DNA from: Micromonospora lutea
GTDB taxonomy: Bacteria; Actinomycetota; Actinomycetes; Mycobacteriales; Micromonosporaceae
DNA length: 64,000 nt
NCBI RefSeq assembly: GCF_016863535.1
Contig: NZ_BOPB01000002.1
Coordinates: 248,001-312,000, forward strand
Direction: 5' to 3'
Part shown: positions 54,619 through 63,805 of the stretch, one piece after another
Numbering within the stretch: the first letter of the stretch is position 1
Layout of the letters: every line of letters starts with the position of its first letter
Made by a program: the position numbers and the translations under genes
Notes under the pieces: generated by a model
The model's database searches: none
What the model was told of the DNA's origin: nothing
Seen by the model: the letters and a program-made list of their open reading frames with translations, nothing else

Positions 54619-55734
54619 TTAGTGGTTTGCCTGTGGCCATATTCTTGGCGATTTCTTGGGAACCGATGGCACGGCATTCGTGTGCTCCGGACCGGTCGCC
54701 ACCGCCACCGTGGGCACGGTGGGAACCGCCGCCGCCGGGCGTCGCCGGATGATGGCCGCGGCCACCGCCAGGCCGACCCCCGCGGTGGCGAGCTCACTCA
54801 GCGTCACCACCACCCGGCTGACCAGCGCCACCACGCCGGCCACCGGAATCGGCAGGATGACACTGAGGGCGGCCGTCACGACCACCTCCCGAACGCCGAT
54901 GCCGTCGGGGGCGAACACGGCGATCACCCCGGCCACCGCGCCGAGGCCGAACGCGCCGAGGCAGAGCGGCAGCGCGCGCAGCGGCGGGGCCCCCATCGCC
55001 ACGGCGAGGATCCACAGGTGGGCGCCCCCGATCACCCACGCCAGCAGTTGGGCGACGACCGCCTGCCGGATGCCGGTGCCGCAGATCGCCGTCGACGGCT
55101 CGGGTCGGCGGCGCAGCCGGCCGAGCAGGGTCGCGGCCCCACCTACCAGACCGGGGCGGACCAGGACCGCGGCCACCGGCAGGAGGGCCAGCAGGAGCCA
55201 GCCGGACGACGCGCCGAACACCTCCGGCCCGGCGGCCAGCCCCACGGTGGCGCCGGTCAGCAGGCTCACCACCAGGGCCAGCAGCCAGGCCGCGCTCATC
55301 CGGCCCGCCGGTACCCCGATGGCCCGGCCCATCTCGACGCTGACCAGGAAACCCATCACCTTGCCGGGCACGTACTTGACCAGCTGTCCGAAGTAGAAGA
55401 TCCGGGCCGCGTCCACGGCGGGAACCCGCTCGCCGACGCCGGCGAGCATGGCCCGCCAGGAGACCATCGTGGCGACCAGACCGGCGGCGTTGGCCAGGAC
55501 GGCCAGCGTCGTCATCGTCAGGACGAAGCCGGGTCGCTGACCGCGGAGCGTGCCGGCCACCGTGGACCAGTCCTGACCGCGCAGCGCGAGCACGATGAAG
55601 ACCACGGTCACCGCCAGCAACAGGCTCATGAGTACCCGGCGGGCCACCGTGTGCCAACGCTTCCGGGGCACGGCGGTCACCGGTACGGCGATTTCCGGGA
55701 AGGCCTGCGGTGCGTCCAGTTCTTTTGTTGACAC
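54619..55734 (-). CDS. LPG-synthase-type flippase-like membrane protein (AglD/UPF0104 family)
   Basis: A 371-residue integral membrane protein with about eight membrane segments, recognised by the YFGQLVKYVPGKVMGFLVSVEMGR region and the late FAPDGIGVREVV. Proteins of this family act as transmembrane flippases for lipid-linked sugars or as parts of membrane-lipid synthases. GTG 55734 is chosen, with GGAGAAGG upstream; a frame open as far as 56421 overlaps the SARP gene and was rejected. Its position among membrane glycosyltransferases fits a role in moving a lipid-linked sugar across the membrane. Confidence 0.86.
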   Translation of the reverse strand: MSTKELDAPQAFPEIAVPVTAVPRKRWHTVARRVLMSLLLAVTVVFIVLALRGQDWSTVAGTLRGQRPGFVLTMTTLAVLANAAGLVATMVSWRAMLAGVGERVPAVDAARIFYFGQLVKYVPGKVMGFLVSVEMGRAIGVPAGRMSAAWLLALVVSLLTGATVGLAAGPEVFGASSGWLLLALLPVAAVLVRPGLVGGAATLLGRLRRRPEPSTAICGTGIRQAVVAQLLAWVIGGAHLWILAVAMGAPPLRALPLCLGAFGLGAVAGVIAVFAPDGIGVREVVVTAALSVILPIPVAGVVALVSRVVVTLSELATAGVGLAVAAAIIRRRPAAAVPTVPTVAVATGPEHTNAVPSVPKKSPRIWPQANH

Positions 55735-55775
55735 GCGCACCTTCTCCGATCGTGGAAAGGAATCGAGCTGGTGGC

Positions 55776-57650
55776 TCACGCTAACCGCGAACCGCTTGCT
55801 TCTTCCTTGTCCGACGGTTCGCCGGTCATTTCTGTCTCGGGCCAGGCGAAGCGTTCCCGGGCGTACAGCCGCAACAGTTCCCCCATTCGGTAACTGCCCG
55901 GGGTCGAGGTCTCCAACAGCTGCGCGTCGACCAGCCGCTCCAGGATGCGTTCGGTGTGCGCCTCCGAGCGGGCGAGCACCCGAGCGGCGGTCGACCGGCT
56001 GAGTTCGGTCATCGGCGACGTGCCCAGCAACTTGAACGCCTCGGCGATGGCGCGCTGGGAGCGGTCCGGGCTGCCGGAGAGACGATCGTAGGAGCCGGCC
56101 AGGCTGGCCCGCAGGCCGACACCGTCGAACTCGAGGTTGTCCAGCCGGCGGCGCTCGTCGGCGAGCCGGTCGCGCAGCTCGGCGAGCGGCCAACCGGGAC
56201 GTGCCACGAGGCGGGCACCGACGATGCGCAGCGCCAGCGGCAGGCACTCGCACCACTCTGCGATGGCGGTCGCGGCCTCCGGCTCCGCCGCGACCCGTTC
56301 CGCCCCGACCCAGTGGCTCAGCAGCGCGATGGCGTCCGGGATGGTGAGCGGTCCGACGCGCAGCTGGCGCACGTCGCTGAGCCCCGCCAGCGGCTGGCGG
56401 CTGGTCACCAGCGTCCCGCATCCGGCGCCGCTGGGCAGCAGCGGGCGCACCTGGGCGGCGTCGACGGCGTTGTCGAGGACCAGTAACAGCCGCCGCCCGG
56501 CGACGACCGAGCGGAACAGGGCCGCCGCCTCGTCGACCTGCTCTTGGTCGCAGCTCATGCTGACCCCGAGGGTGCGCAGCAGCCGGGCGAGTGCGTCGAC
56601 CGGCGTCAGCGGCTCGGCGTCCACGCTGGTGCCGCGTAGGGCGATGTACAACTGGCCATCCGGGTAGCGGCTGGTGAGCTTGTGCGCGGCGTGGATGGCC
56701 AGGGTGGATTTTCCCACCCCGGCGGTCCCGTAGATCGACACGACCGGGGCCGAGTCACTTGTGCTGGCGGGCATCAGCCAGTTCATGACCGGCGCGAGAT
56801 CGTCGTGCCGGCCGGAGAATCGGGCGATGTCGGCGGGTAGCTGCCGCGGCATGTGCCGGATCGGGGTGGTGACCGGGCCGACGTTGCCCGGGTACGGCTC
56901 GTCGAGTTCGCCGCGGAGTATGGCGACGTGCAGGTTGCGCAGCTCGGGGCCGGGCTCGGCGCCGAACTGCTCGACGACCTGCGCGCGGGTGTCGACGTAG
57001 TACTGCAGCGCCTCGGGGGTACGCCCCATCGCGCAGAGCGCCCGCATCTGCAGCGACACGAGCGGTTCGGCGAGCGGGTACGAGCCGAGGATCCGGGCCA
57101 GCCGCTCGGCCACCGCCTCCGGGTTGCCGAGCCGTAGCTCCTCGGCGCCCCAGGCGCCGGCCAGGCTGATCAACTGCGATGCCACGCTGCGCCTCACCCG
57201 GTTGGCCCAGTCACTGGAGAGGGTGGCGAGTGGGTCTCCTCGCCACAGGTCCATCGCCTCGCGCAGGGCGGCGACCCGCTTCTCGTCATTGATCCCCGTC
57301 GCCGCGCGACCGGTGTCGATGAGACGGTTCAGCCGGTGCAGGTCCACCTGCTGGCGCTCGACGTCGAGCACGTAGCCGTCCCCGTGGCGACCCAGGCCGA
57401 TGGTTCTGCCGGAGCCGTCATCGGCCTGTGCCAGGGCCCGACGCAGCCGGGCGACATGGGCGTAGAGGGCGCTGCGGGGCGCCTCCGGAGCCGCCGGCCC
57501 CCACACCCGTTCCGTCAGGGTGTCGATCGACACCGGTGTGCCGGCGTCCACGGCCAGGGCTGCCAGGACTGCGCGACGCTGACGTGGCCCCACGTCCAGC
57601 GGGCCATCCGCCGATTCCACCTCGATGGGCCCCAGTAGTCGGATCCTCAC
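55776..57650 (-). CDS. AfsR/SARP-family transcriptional regulator with NB-ARC domain
   Basis: A 624-residue regulator with an OmpR-type winged-helix DNA-binding domain (about 1-95, including RSALYAHVARLRRAL), a BTAD domain (about 95-245) and an NB-ARC ATPase (from about 270; P-loop GTAGVGKST near 305, then LLLVLDNA). There is no TPR tail as in full-length AfsR. SARPs activate secondary-metabolite and glycan genes by binding heptad direct repeats. It sits in the middle of the leftward glycosyltransferase unit, between GT2 and flippase genes, and is the only regulator of this locus, so it is its probable activator. Confidence 0.94.
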   Translation of the reverse strand: MRIRLLGPIEVESADGPLDVGPRQRRAVLAALAVDAGTPVSIDTLTERVWGPAAPEAPRSALYAHVARLRRALAQADDGSGRTIGLGRHGDGYVLDVERQQVDLHRLNRLIDTGRAATGINDEKRVAALREAMDLWRGDPLATLSSDWANRVRRSVASQLISLAGAWGAEELRLGNPEAVAERLARILGSYPLAEPLVSLQMRALCAMGRTPEALQYYVDTRAQVVEQFGAEPGPELRNLHVAILRGELDEPYPGNVGPVTTPIRHMPRQLPADIARFSGRHDDLAPVMNWLMPASTSDSAPVVSIYGTAGVGKSTLAIHAAHKLTSRYPDGQLYIALRGTSVDAEPLTPVDALARLLRTLGVSMSCDQEQVDEAAALFRSVVAGRRLLLVLDNAVDAAQVRPLLPSGAGCGTLVTSRQPLAGLSDVRQLRVGPLTIPDAIALLSHWVGAERVAAEPEAATAIAEWCECLPLALRIVGARLVARPGWPLAELRDRLADERRRLDNLEFDGVGLRASLAGSYDRLSGSPDRSQRAIAEAFKLLGTSPMTELSRSTAARVLARSEAHTERILERLVDAQLLETSTPGSYRMGELLRLYARERFAWPETEMTGEPSDKEEASGSRLA

Positions 57651-57689
57651 ATGCTCTCCCCGTGATCACGGCGGACGTCGGCCGGTGTG

Positions 57690-58715
57690 CTAGTGGACGC
57701 CGGCCGGCGTCTGGTACCTCTGTCGGAAGCGCGCGTCGAGCACGTAGCGCAGGCCACCACTCAACGCGCCCGCGGAAATCGCGAGACTGTACAGAAAACT
57801 GAGTAGCGCGCTTGGCGGGACCATCCGCCAGCCTGCGGTACGTCGGACGTAGTTCAACAGGGGGAGGTCGACGCCGATGAACCACGTCAGGAAGGCGACC
57901 GGAACGGCCGCCAGGTAGGGGGAGACCAGCACCAGGGGGAGGCTGGTGGTGGCCAGGAAGGCGGCCGCGACCTCGGCGGGCCGGTGCGTGGCCTCCCGCT
58001 CGGGCTTCAGCTCGCGTTGCTTGAGAACCAGGGGAACCAGTGAGCCGGCCCGCCGATAGAGCTTCCGCAGGATCGAGGACAGCTGGTCGTCGTCGTCGTG
58101 GTAACCGACCACGGACAGGGTGCGGGTGACCGGGTAGTGCTCCGCGATCCGGAGGCTGAACTCGTGGTCCTCGTTGGCGTACTGGCCGAGCAGCCGCTCG
58201 TCGAACGCCCCGATGTCGTCGATGACCCGGCGGGGTACGGCGCCGCTGGCGAAGTGGCCGGTCCGGGCCGGCCCGAGCTTGCGGGTGGCGCGGTAGTGGC
58301 CGTAGAGCACCTGCACCCACTCCACCACGCCGTCGTCGACCAGAGGGCGGTCGCCGTAGACGCCCCAGACGGCTCCGTAGGAAGGGTTCTCCTCGAAGAT
58401 CTTGACGGCGTTGGCGACCGCGTCGGGGGCGAGGGCCACATCCGAGTCGAGGAAGAAGAGGATGTCGCCGCTGCTTGCGGCTATGCCGCGGTTGCGGGCG
58501 GGGCCGGCACCGACATTGTCGGTCAGTTCGATGAGCGTGCAACCAAGTTTTCTGACGATCTCCGGTGTGTCGTCGGTGCTGGCATCGTCGACGACGATGA
58601 CCTCGATCGACGGGTGGGTCTGGTGCAATGCCGAGAGCACGCTCAGGGCGATGGTCTTCCGGCTGTTGTGACAGGGGATTACCACTGACACCAGTGGCGT
58701 GTGGGCGGGCTTCAT
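57690..58715 (-). CDS. Family 2 glycosyltransferase with C-terminal membrane hairpin, copy 2
   Basis: A 341-residue GT2 similar to the gene at 52384. The GT-A fold begins LVSVVIPCHNSRKT, DXD in FFLDSDVALAP, and acceptor block QYANEDHEFSLRI. Hydrophobic segments near residues 235-260 and 275-320 anchor it in the membrane. GAGGAG lies upstream of the ATG. It shares with its paralog the VEVIVxDDASTDD and SDVALxPDAVxxAV blocks, so the two probably arose by duplication within this locus. SARP follows 40 bp later. Confidence 0.92.
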   Translation of the reverse strand: MKPAHTPLVSVVIPCHNSRKTIALSVLSALHQTHPSIEVIVVDDASTDDTPEIVRKLGCTLIELTDNVGAGPARNRGIAASSGDILFFLDSDVALAPDAVANAVKIFEENPSYGAVWGVYGDRPLVDDGVVEWVQVLYGHYRATRKLGPARTGHFASGAVPRRVIDDIGAFDERLLGQYANEDHEFSLRIAEHYPVTRTLSVVGYHDDDDQLSSILRKLYRRAGSLVPLVLKQRELKPEREATHRPAEVAAAFLATTSLPLVLVSPYLAAVPVAFLTWFIGVDLPLLNYVRRTAGWRMVPPSALLSFLYSLAISAGALSGGLRYVLDARFRQRYQTPAGVH

Positions 58716-58916
58716 TGATGCTCCTCGGGCAGGAATTCGGCTGCGCTGGGAGGTGGACGACGCACCTGCTCGTCGGTTTCTCGTCGTCGAGAAGACCCGT
58801 CGACCACCTTAGTGCCTGATCGACATCGGTAGACAACTGCCGATCGGTTTCATGCTGGTTAAATGCTCGGGATGCCCCGCCACCGCGTGTTTCGCGCCAA
58901 TGTGACGCTCATCTCG

Positions 58917-60119
58917 TCAGGGTGCCGAGATGACGAACTGCTGGGCCTTGTGGTCGGACAGGCCATTGGGGAGGGTTAAATCGTAACTGTGCACCTTGAT
59001 GTCCGGAGTGGTGAAGAGCCAATCGATACGCCACATTCGCGGCTTGTCGCCCACCGGCCAGGTGACCGGGTAGAGCGAGGAGAGCGCCCTGCTCTGGTCG
59101 ACCAGCCGGTCGGAGACCATGTCGAGGAGATTCATCGACGGTGACGTGTTCAGGTCACCGGCCATCACCGCCCGGTTCGGATTCTTTTCCAGGTCGGCGG
59201 CAATGGCCTGGTAGCTGGCCTGCCGGATCTCGAAGTTGAACCGGTCGATCTCGAACATGTTGCGGTCATCGTCGCTGCGCAGCAGCAGGATCCGGACCGG
59301 CGGCTGGAAGATGTGCGAGTTGTAGAACGACACGACCTGGCCGTTGACCCGGATGTCGGTACGCAGCGCCTGTGACGTGTAGAAGAGCGGCCGGTCGACG
59401 AGGGCCGGCGGTACCGGCTTCAGGTCGTCCGGCAGGTACGGCTGCGAGTCGAGCCACGCATGCCCGACCACCGGCAGCCGGGTGAGCGTGACGTTGCGCC
59501 CCTCGCGGACGATCGTGTAGCCGGGGAACGCGGCCTTCAACTGCGCCGTCTGGTCGATCTCGTACGCCTGCGCGAAGATGTCGACCAACGAGTCGTCGAC
59601 GTTGGCGTACTCGTGCAGCATGTAGACGTCGGCGTCCATCTCCCGCAGGAAGTCGTAGAACTGCGCCGTGGTGGTGCGCTGCTCCCCGCCGTTACGCCGG
59701 TCCTGGTCCCAGTACTCGGTGTTCCAGGTCACCACCTTGATGGCGTCGGCGGGCGCCGGTGGCGGGGTGTAGAACACCGTCGCGAAGTTGATCCCGCTGT
59801 AGCCGACGCCGAGCACGAGGGCGAGCAGTGCCGCCCCGACCAGCCGTCTGCGCATCGGTCGCGCCAGCCAGGCGACGGGTAGCAGCATCACCGGGACCGC
59901 CGCCCAGACGATCGGCGGGAGCAGGTCCACCGGGCCCCACACGTACGTCCGGGCGCTGAGCAGATGGTGCAGCACGACGACGACCAGCCAGCCCACGCAG
60001 GCCACGGCCGCGAGGCGTACCCCCCAGCGGGCCCGCCGAGACCGGCCGGAAGGCCCCGGCGACAGCTCCGGATCCTTTTCGTCCATTATTGCGGTCGTTC
60101 TTGCCGCCGCTTCCGTCAT
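58917..60119 (-). CDS. Membrane-anchored endonuclease/exonuclease/phosphatase (EEP)-family protein
   Basis: A 400-residue protein with three to four N-terminal membrane segments (about 30-125) followed by an extracytoplasmic EEP catalytic domain (about 140-400). Metal and catalytic residues are visible in VTWNTEYWD, MLHEYANVDD, AGDLNTSPSMN and the C-terminal LSDHKAQ. EEP proteins hydrolyse phosphodiesters or phosphomonoesters. Being extracytoplasmic and inside a polyprenyl-sugar locus, it may dephosphorylate a lipid-linked sugar phosphate; this is inference. ATG 60119 is chosen for AAGGAGT upstream. It is the first gene of the leftward unit, 201 bp before the next GT2. Confidence 0.87.
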   Translation of the reverse strand: MTEAAARTTAIMDEKDPELSPGPSGRSRRARWGVRLAAVACVGWLVVVVLHHLLSARTYVWGPVDLLPPIVWAAVPVMLLPVAWLARPMRRRLVGAALLALVLGVGYSGINFATVFYTPPPAPADAIKVVTWNTEYWDQDRRNGGEQRTTTAQFYDFLREMDADVYMLHEYANVDDSLVDIFAQAYEIDQTAQLKAAFPGYTIVREGRNVTLTRLPVVGHAWLDSQPYLPDDLKPVPPALVDRPLFYTSQALRTDIRVNGQVVSFYNSHIFQPPVRILLLRSDDDRNMFEIDRFNFEIRQASYQAIAADLEKNPNRAVMAGDLNTSPSMNLLDMVSDRLVDQSRALSSLYPVTWPVGDKPRMWRIDWLFTTPDIKVHSYDLTLPNGLSDHKAQQFVISAP

Positions 60120-60528
60120 CGCAACTCCTTTACGTGGCGCCGGTTCCCGCCGAGGTCGGTACCGGCTGGCAAAAGGTATCGATCGGCACCTTGCTCGAAG
60201 CTTGTTCCGGACACCAAGGAGGGGGCAATCGTCGCTCACTAGCGTCACGAGTGCTAATACCGGATTCACCACCGAGGACGGAGCCGCCGGATGGAGCATG
60301 CGCAGCCTATCGACGCTCGCACGGAGCCGGCGTCGGCGCGGCGCGGCTGGTCGGTCCGGTATGCGACTTGCCGGGCATTTGGCGGACCGGCCCGATTGGT
60401 CGGCAACGGTGACCGATGGATGGTCGGTCGGTAAATATCCAATGACGGTGAATGCCGGAAACGTCGCCGCTGCGCAGTCGTGACACTGCCGTCGACAGCG
60501 CGACATTTCTTCGAAACGGGAGATGGAA
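60120..60528. other. 409-bp divergent promoter region of the SARP/UbiA locus
   Basis: No gene is supported. The region separates the leftward EEP-GT-SARP unit from the rightward epimerase-UbiA unit and must carry both promoters. Short repeats of CGGTCGGT and GGATGGTCGG occur at 60410-60440, but no clean 11-bp-spaced heptads of the SARP type could be defined by eye. Confidence 0.5.
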
Positions 60529-61560
60529 GTGCACGTTGTGGTGACCGGAGCCGCCGGCATGTTGGGCACCGCGTTGTTGGCGCGCCCCTGGCCGGGAGTG
60601 ACCTGGACCGGAGTGGACATCCGTCCACTCGCGCCCCGGGTACGAGGGCGGGCGAGCTTCGTCCGGGCTGACGTCCGGGATGTCGAGGCGATGACCCGCG
60701 CCTTCCGCTGCGCGGACGTGGTCATCCACTCCGCCGCCGCGTTGCCCAGCCACCGGGCGGCGGAGATCCGATCGGTGGACGTGGAGGGCACCGGGGCGGC
60801 GTTGGCTGCGGCGCGGCGGGCCGGTGTGGACCGGTTCGTGCACATCTCGTCCACCGCCGTCTACGGGCTGCCCCGGGACTGCCCCACGCCGGAGGACTAC
60901 CCGTGCGAACCGGTGGACCCCTACTCGGCGGCGAAGCTCGGCGCCGAGACCGCCGTGCTCCGGCAGCGCGAACAGGGCCTCTGCGCCCCGATCGTGCGGC
61001 CCAAGACCTTCCTCGGCGAGGAGCGTCTTGGTCTCTTCGCCATGCTCTTCGAGTGGGCCGACGAGGGCCGGCACTTCCCGCTGATCGGCGGCGGCGACGT
61101 CGCCACCCAGATGCTCGACGTCGAGGACCTCTGCGCGGCGATCCAGCTGATCTGCGAGGCGCCCGACGACAAGGCCAACGACACGTTCAACATCGGCGCG
61201 CGCGAGTTCCGCACCCTACGGGAGGACTTCCAGGCCGTCCTGGACGCCGCCGGCCACGGCCGGCGGGTCCTGGCCATGCCGGTGGGGCCCGCCGTCACCG
61301 TGCTGCGCGTGCTCGCCGCGACGCGCCTCTCCCCGGTCTACAAGCGACTCGTGCACAAGCTCACCCGGGACTCGTACGTCTCGATCGACCGAGCGACGCA
61401 GCGGCTCGGGTTCAACCCGCGGTTCAGCAACGAACAGGCGCTGTTGAAGACGTACCAGTGGTGGCGGGCGAACGCCGCCGGGGCGCGGCGCAGCGCCGGA
61501 CGTACGCACCGCGACCCCTGGAAGCAGGGCGCCCTGAGCCTGGCGAAGGCGCTGTTCTGA
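60529..61560 (+). CDS. NAD-dependent epimerase/dehydratase (extended SDR)
   Basis: A 343-residue nucleotide- or lipid-sugar oxidoreductase. The Rossmann glycine motif is TGAAGMLGTALL near the N-terminus, with the ISSTAVYG serine, the YSAAKLG Tyr/Lys catalytic pair and the IVRPKTFLG segment. The C-terminal tail QWWRANAAG is helical. GTG 60529 is chosen because GGGAG lies six bases upstream; an ATG at 60523 is also in frame but sits right on the ribosome site. It heads the rightward unit and precedes the UbiA-type gene by 28 bp. Whether it acts on a nucleotide sugar or on polyprenyl-phosphate pentose cannot be decided. Confidence 0.9.
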   Translation: MHVVVTGAAGMLGTALLARPWPGVTWTGVDIRPLAPRVRGRASFVRADVRDVEAMTRAFRCADVVIHSAAALPSHRAAEIRSVDVEGTGAALAAARRAGVDRFVHISSTAVYGLPRDCPTPEDYPCEPVDPYSAAKLGAETAVLRQREQGLCAPIVRPKTFLGEERLGLFAMLFEWADEGRHFPLIGGGDVATQMLDVEDLCAAIQLICEAPDDKANDTFNIGAREFRTLREDFQAVLDAAGHGRRVLAMPVGPAVTVLRVLAATRLSPVYKRLVHKLTRDSYVSIDRATQRLGFNPRFSNEQALLKTYQWWRANAAGARRSAGRTHRDPWKQGALSLAKALF

Positions 61561-61588
61561 CACTCCACGGAGCAAGGAGAGGTCCGCC

Positions 61589-62578
61589 ATGAATCACGCC
61601 CTGGAAGCACCGACTCCCACCTCGCCGGACCTGCCCGTGGTCTCCGTCGACCCGGCCGTCGCCGTGCAGGCACTGAAACCGCTGGCCCGCGTCACCGGAC
61701 TGTTCGTCCTACTGCGACCCCGCCAGTGGGTCAAGGGCAGTCTGGTGCTGGCGGCGCCGCTCGTCGCGGCCCCCGGCGCCACGGTGACCCATATCGTGCC
61801 GCTGCTCGGCACGCTGTTGAGCTTCCTGGCCGCCGCCTCGGCCGTGTACGTCTTCAACGATCTGAGGGACCGGGAACGCGACCGCCTACACCCGGTCAAA
61901 CGAAACCGTCCATTGGCCAGCGGGCGGGTGAGCACGACCGCCGCGGTCATACTCCTCATCGGCCTGCTCACCGTCACCGCCGCCCTGGCCATCCTGCTAC
62001 CCGCCCTGACGGGCGTGGTCGTCGCCGGCTATCTCGCCCTCAACCTCTGGTACTGCCTGGCACTCAAGCACCAGCCACTGGTCGACGTGTCGGTCGTCTC
62101 CATCGGATTCGTCCTGCGGGTGCTCGCCGGCACCATCGCCGTCGGCGCGGCCGTCCATCCGGCGCTGCTGATCGGGGTCTACTGCGCGTGCCTCGCGCTC
62201 TCCCTCGGCAAGCGACGCCACGAACTCGCCGCCCTGTCGGCCGCAGGCGGTGAGGCCGGCGAGCACCGGCCGGCGCTGCGCGCGTACTCGGTGCACTTCC
62301 TGGACCAGATGGTGGTGGTGAACCTGGTGGCGGCGCTGATCGGCTACGTCGCCTTCGTCTGGACCCAGACCCCGCCGTACGGGCCGGTCACCGCCGGGCT
62401 GACCTTCCCGTTCGCCGCGTTCGCGGTACACCGCTATCTGCAGATGATCGCCATGGGCGGCTCCCGTGGCGATCCGGTCGAGGACCTCGTCCGGGACCGC
62501 GCGCTGCTGGTCAATCTCGGCCTCTGGGCCGCGGTGCTGGCGCAGGCGATGCTGGCCGACACCTGGCACGTCTGGTAA
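61589..62578 (+). CDS. UbiA-family prenyltransferase, decaprenyl-phosphate phosphoribosyltransferase-like
   Basis: A 329-residue membrane enzyme with eight to nine membrane segments. The first Asp motif is VYVFNDLRDRERDR followed by HPVKRNRPLASGR, the wording seen in decaprenyl-phosphoryl-5-phosphoribose synthases such as mycobacterial Rv3806c, and the second region has LGKRRHELAAL. It would transfer 5-phosphoribose from PRPP (or a related group) to polyprenyl phosphate, the entry step of arabinan-type pentose donors. AAGGAGAGG precedes the ATG. It lies between the epimerase and GT4 in the rightward unit. Assignment to this subfamily is by motif memory. Confidence 0.88.
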   Translation: MNHALEAPTPTSPDLPVVSVDPAVAVQALKPLARVTGLFVLLRPRQWVKGSLVLAAPLVAAPGATVTHIVPLLGTLLSFLAAASAVYVFNDLRDRERDRLHPVKRNRPLASGRVSTTAAVILLIGLLTVTAALAILLPALTGVVVAGYLALNLWYCLALKHQPLVDVSVVSIGFVLRVLAGTIAVGAAVHPALLIGVYCACLALSLGKRRHELAALSAAGGEAGEHRPALRAYSVHFLDQMVVVNLVAALIGYVAFVWTQTPPYGPVTAGLTFPFAAFAVHRYLQMIAMGGSRGDPVEDLVRDRALLVNLGLWAAVLAQAMLADTWHVW

Positions 62579-62605
62579 CCGATCGACACCCCCTTGGAGA
62601 AGAGC

Positions 62606-63754
62606 GTGAGCAGCAAAGACTCCCACGAGTACGACCTCTGCGTCGCGGTCAACTACTACTCGCCCTACGTCAGTGGGCTGACCGAGGTGGCCCGGGTGCT
62701 CGCCGAGGGCCTTGCCGGGCGGGGCTGGCGGGTGGCGGTGGTCGCCGTCCGGCACGACCCGACGCTTCCGCTGCGGGAGAGCCGCAACGGCGTCGACGTC
62801 TACCGCAGCCCGGTGGTCGCCTCGGTCGGTCGTGGTCCGGTCAGTCCCGGCTTCCCGGCCCTGGTGCGCCGGGTCGCCCGGCGTTCGCGGGTGGTCAACC
62901 TGCATCTGCCGATGCTGGAAGGAGCGTTGATCACTGCCCTGCCGCTGCGGGTGCCGGTGGTGACCACCTACCACATCGACCTCTGGCTGCCGCCCACCCT
63001 GGTGACCCGGGCGGCGATGGCCGCGGTGCGGGTGTCGTCGCGGGTCACGCTGCGCCGCTCGGACGCCGTCGTCGTCAACAGCGACGACCAGGCGCGGTAC
63101 TCGGAGCTCTGGTCGATCCTGCGGTCCAGCCAGCGGTCCGCGATTCCGGCACCCTGCCTCGACCGGCGCGGTGGGGAGGCGGCATACCGGGAGACCGGCG
63201 GCCCGCACATCGGCTTCCTCGGCCGGATCGTGCCGGACAAGGGTCTGGACTACCTGGTGGCCGCATTCGCCGAGATCCCGGATCCCGAGGCGCGGCTGCT
63301 GCTCGGCGGCGACTATCTGACCGTCGCGGGCGGAAGCGTGATCGACCGGATCCGGGCGGCCGCCGAACGGGATCCCCGGATCCGGATTCTCGGGCTGCTC
63401 CGTGGCCGGCAGATCAACGATTTCTACGCCTCCATCGACGCCTTCGCCCTGCCCTCCGTCGCCGAGTCCTTCGGCATCGCGCAGGCCGAGGCGATGATGT
63501 GCGGTATCCCGTCGGTCACCACCGATCTGCCCGGCGGTCGGTATCCGGTCCTGGCGACCGGGATGGGAAGGGTCGTCCAGCCGCGGGACCCGGCCGGACT
63601 ACGGGTGGCGCTGCTGGACGTGCTCAGCTGGGACGCCGACACCCGGCGCGAGGGGGCCAAGCGGGCCCTGGAGGAGTTCGGTGTGGACGGATGTCTGGAC
63701 CGGTACGCGGCGCTGTTCCGGGTCCACGGGGCGCGGGCCGGCGCATTGATGTGA
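62606..63754 (+). CDS. Family 4 glycosyltransferase, copy 2
   Basis: A 382-residue paralog of the GT4 at 53430, with YYSPYVSGLTEVARVLAEGLAG, CLDRRGGEAAYRETGG, GFLGRIVPDKGLDYL, FYASIDAFALPSVAESFG and the E-A-M-M-CG donor-site run. GTG 62606 has GGAG six bases upstream. Its location in the rightward unit behind UbiA, while the first copy lies in the leftward unit, means the two GT4 enzymes probably add different or successive sugars in one pathway. Confidence 0.93.
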   Translation: MSSKDSHEYDLCVAVNYYSPYVSGLTEVARVLAEGLAGRGWRVAVVAVRHDPTLPLRESRNGVDVYRSPVVASVGRGPVSPGFPALVRRVARRSRVVNLHLPMLEGALITALPLRVPVVTTYHIDLWLPPTLVTRAAMAAVRVSSRVTLRRSDAVVVNSDDQARYSELWSILRSSQRSAIPAPCLDRRGGEAAYRETGGPHIGFLGRIVPDKGLDYLVAAFAEIPDPEARLLLGGDYLTVAGGSVIDRIRAAAERDPRIRILGLLRGRQINDFYASIDAFALPSVAESFGIAQAEAMMCGIPSVTTDLPGGRYPVLATGMGRVVQPRDPAGLRVALLDVLSWDADTRREGAKRALEEFGVDGCLDRYAALFRVHGARAGALM

Positions 63755-63805
63755 GCGGCGTTCCGATCAGTAGAATGGCAGCCACGTTCCGTCACGGAGG
63801 TGCAG

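Noticed and set aside
60410..60440. CGGTCGGT repeats as SARP binding heptads.
   Set aside because: Spacing is not the usual 11 bp and only two or three partial copies are seen.
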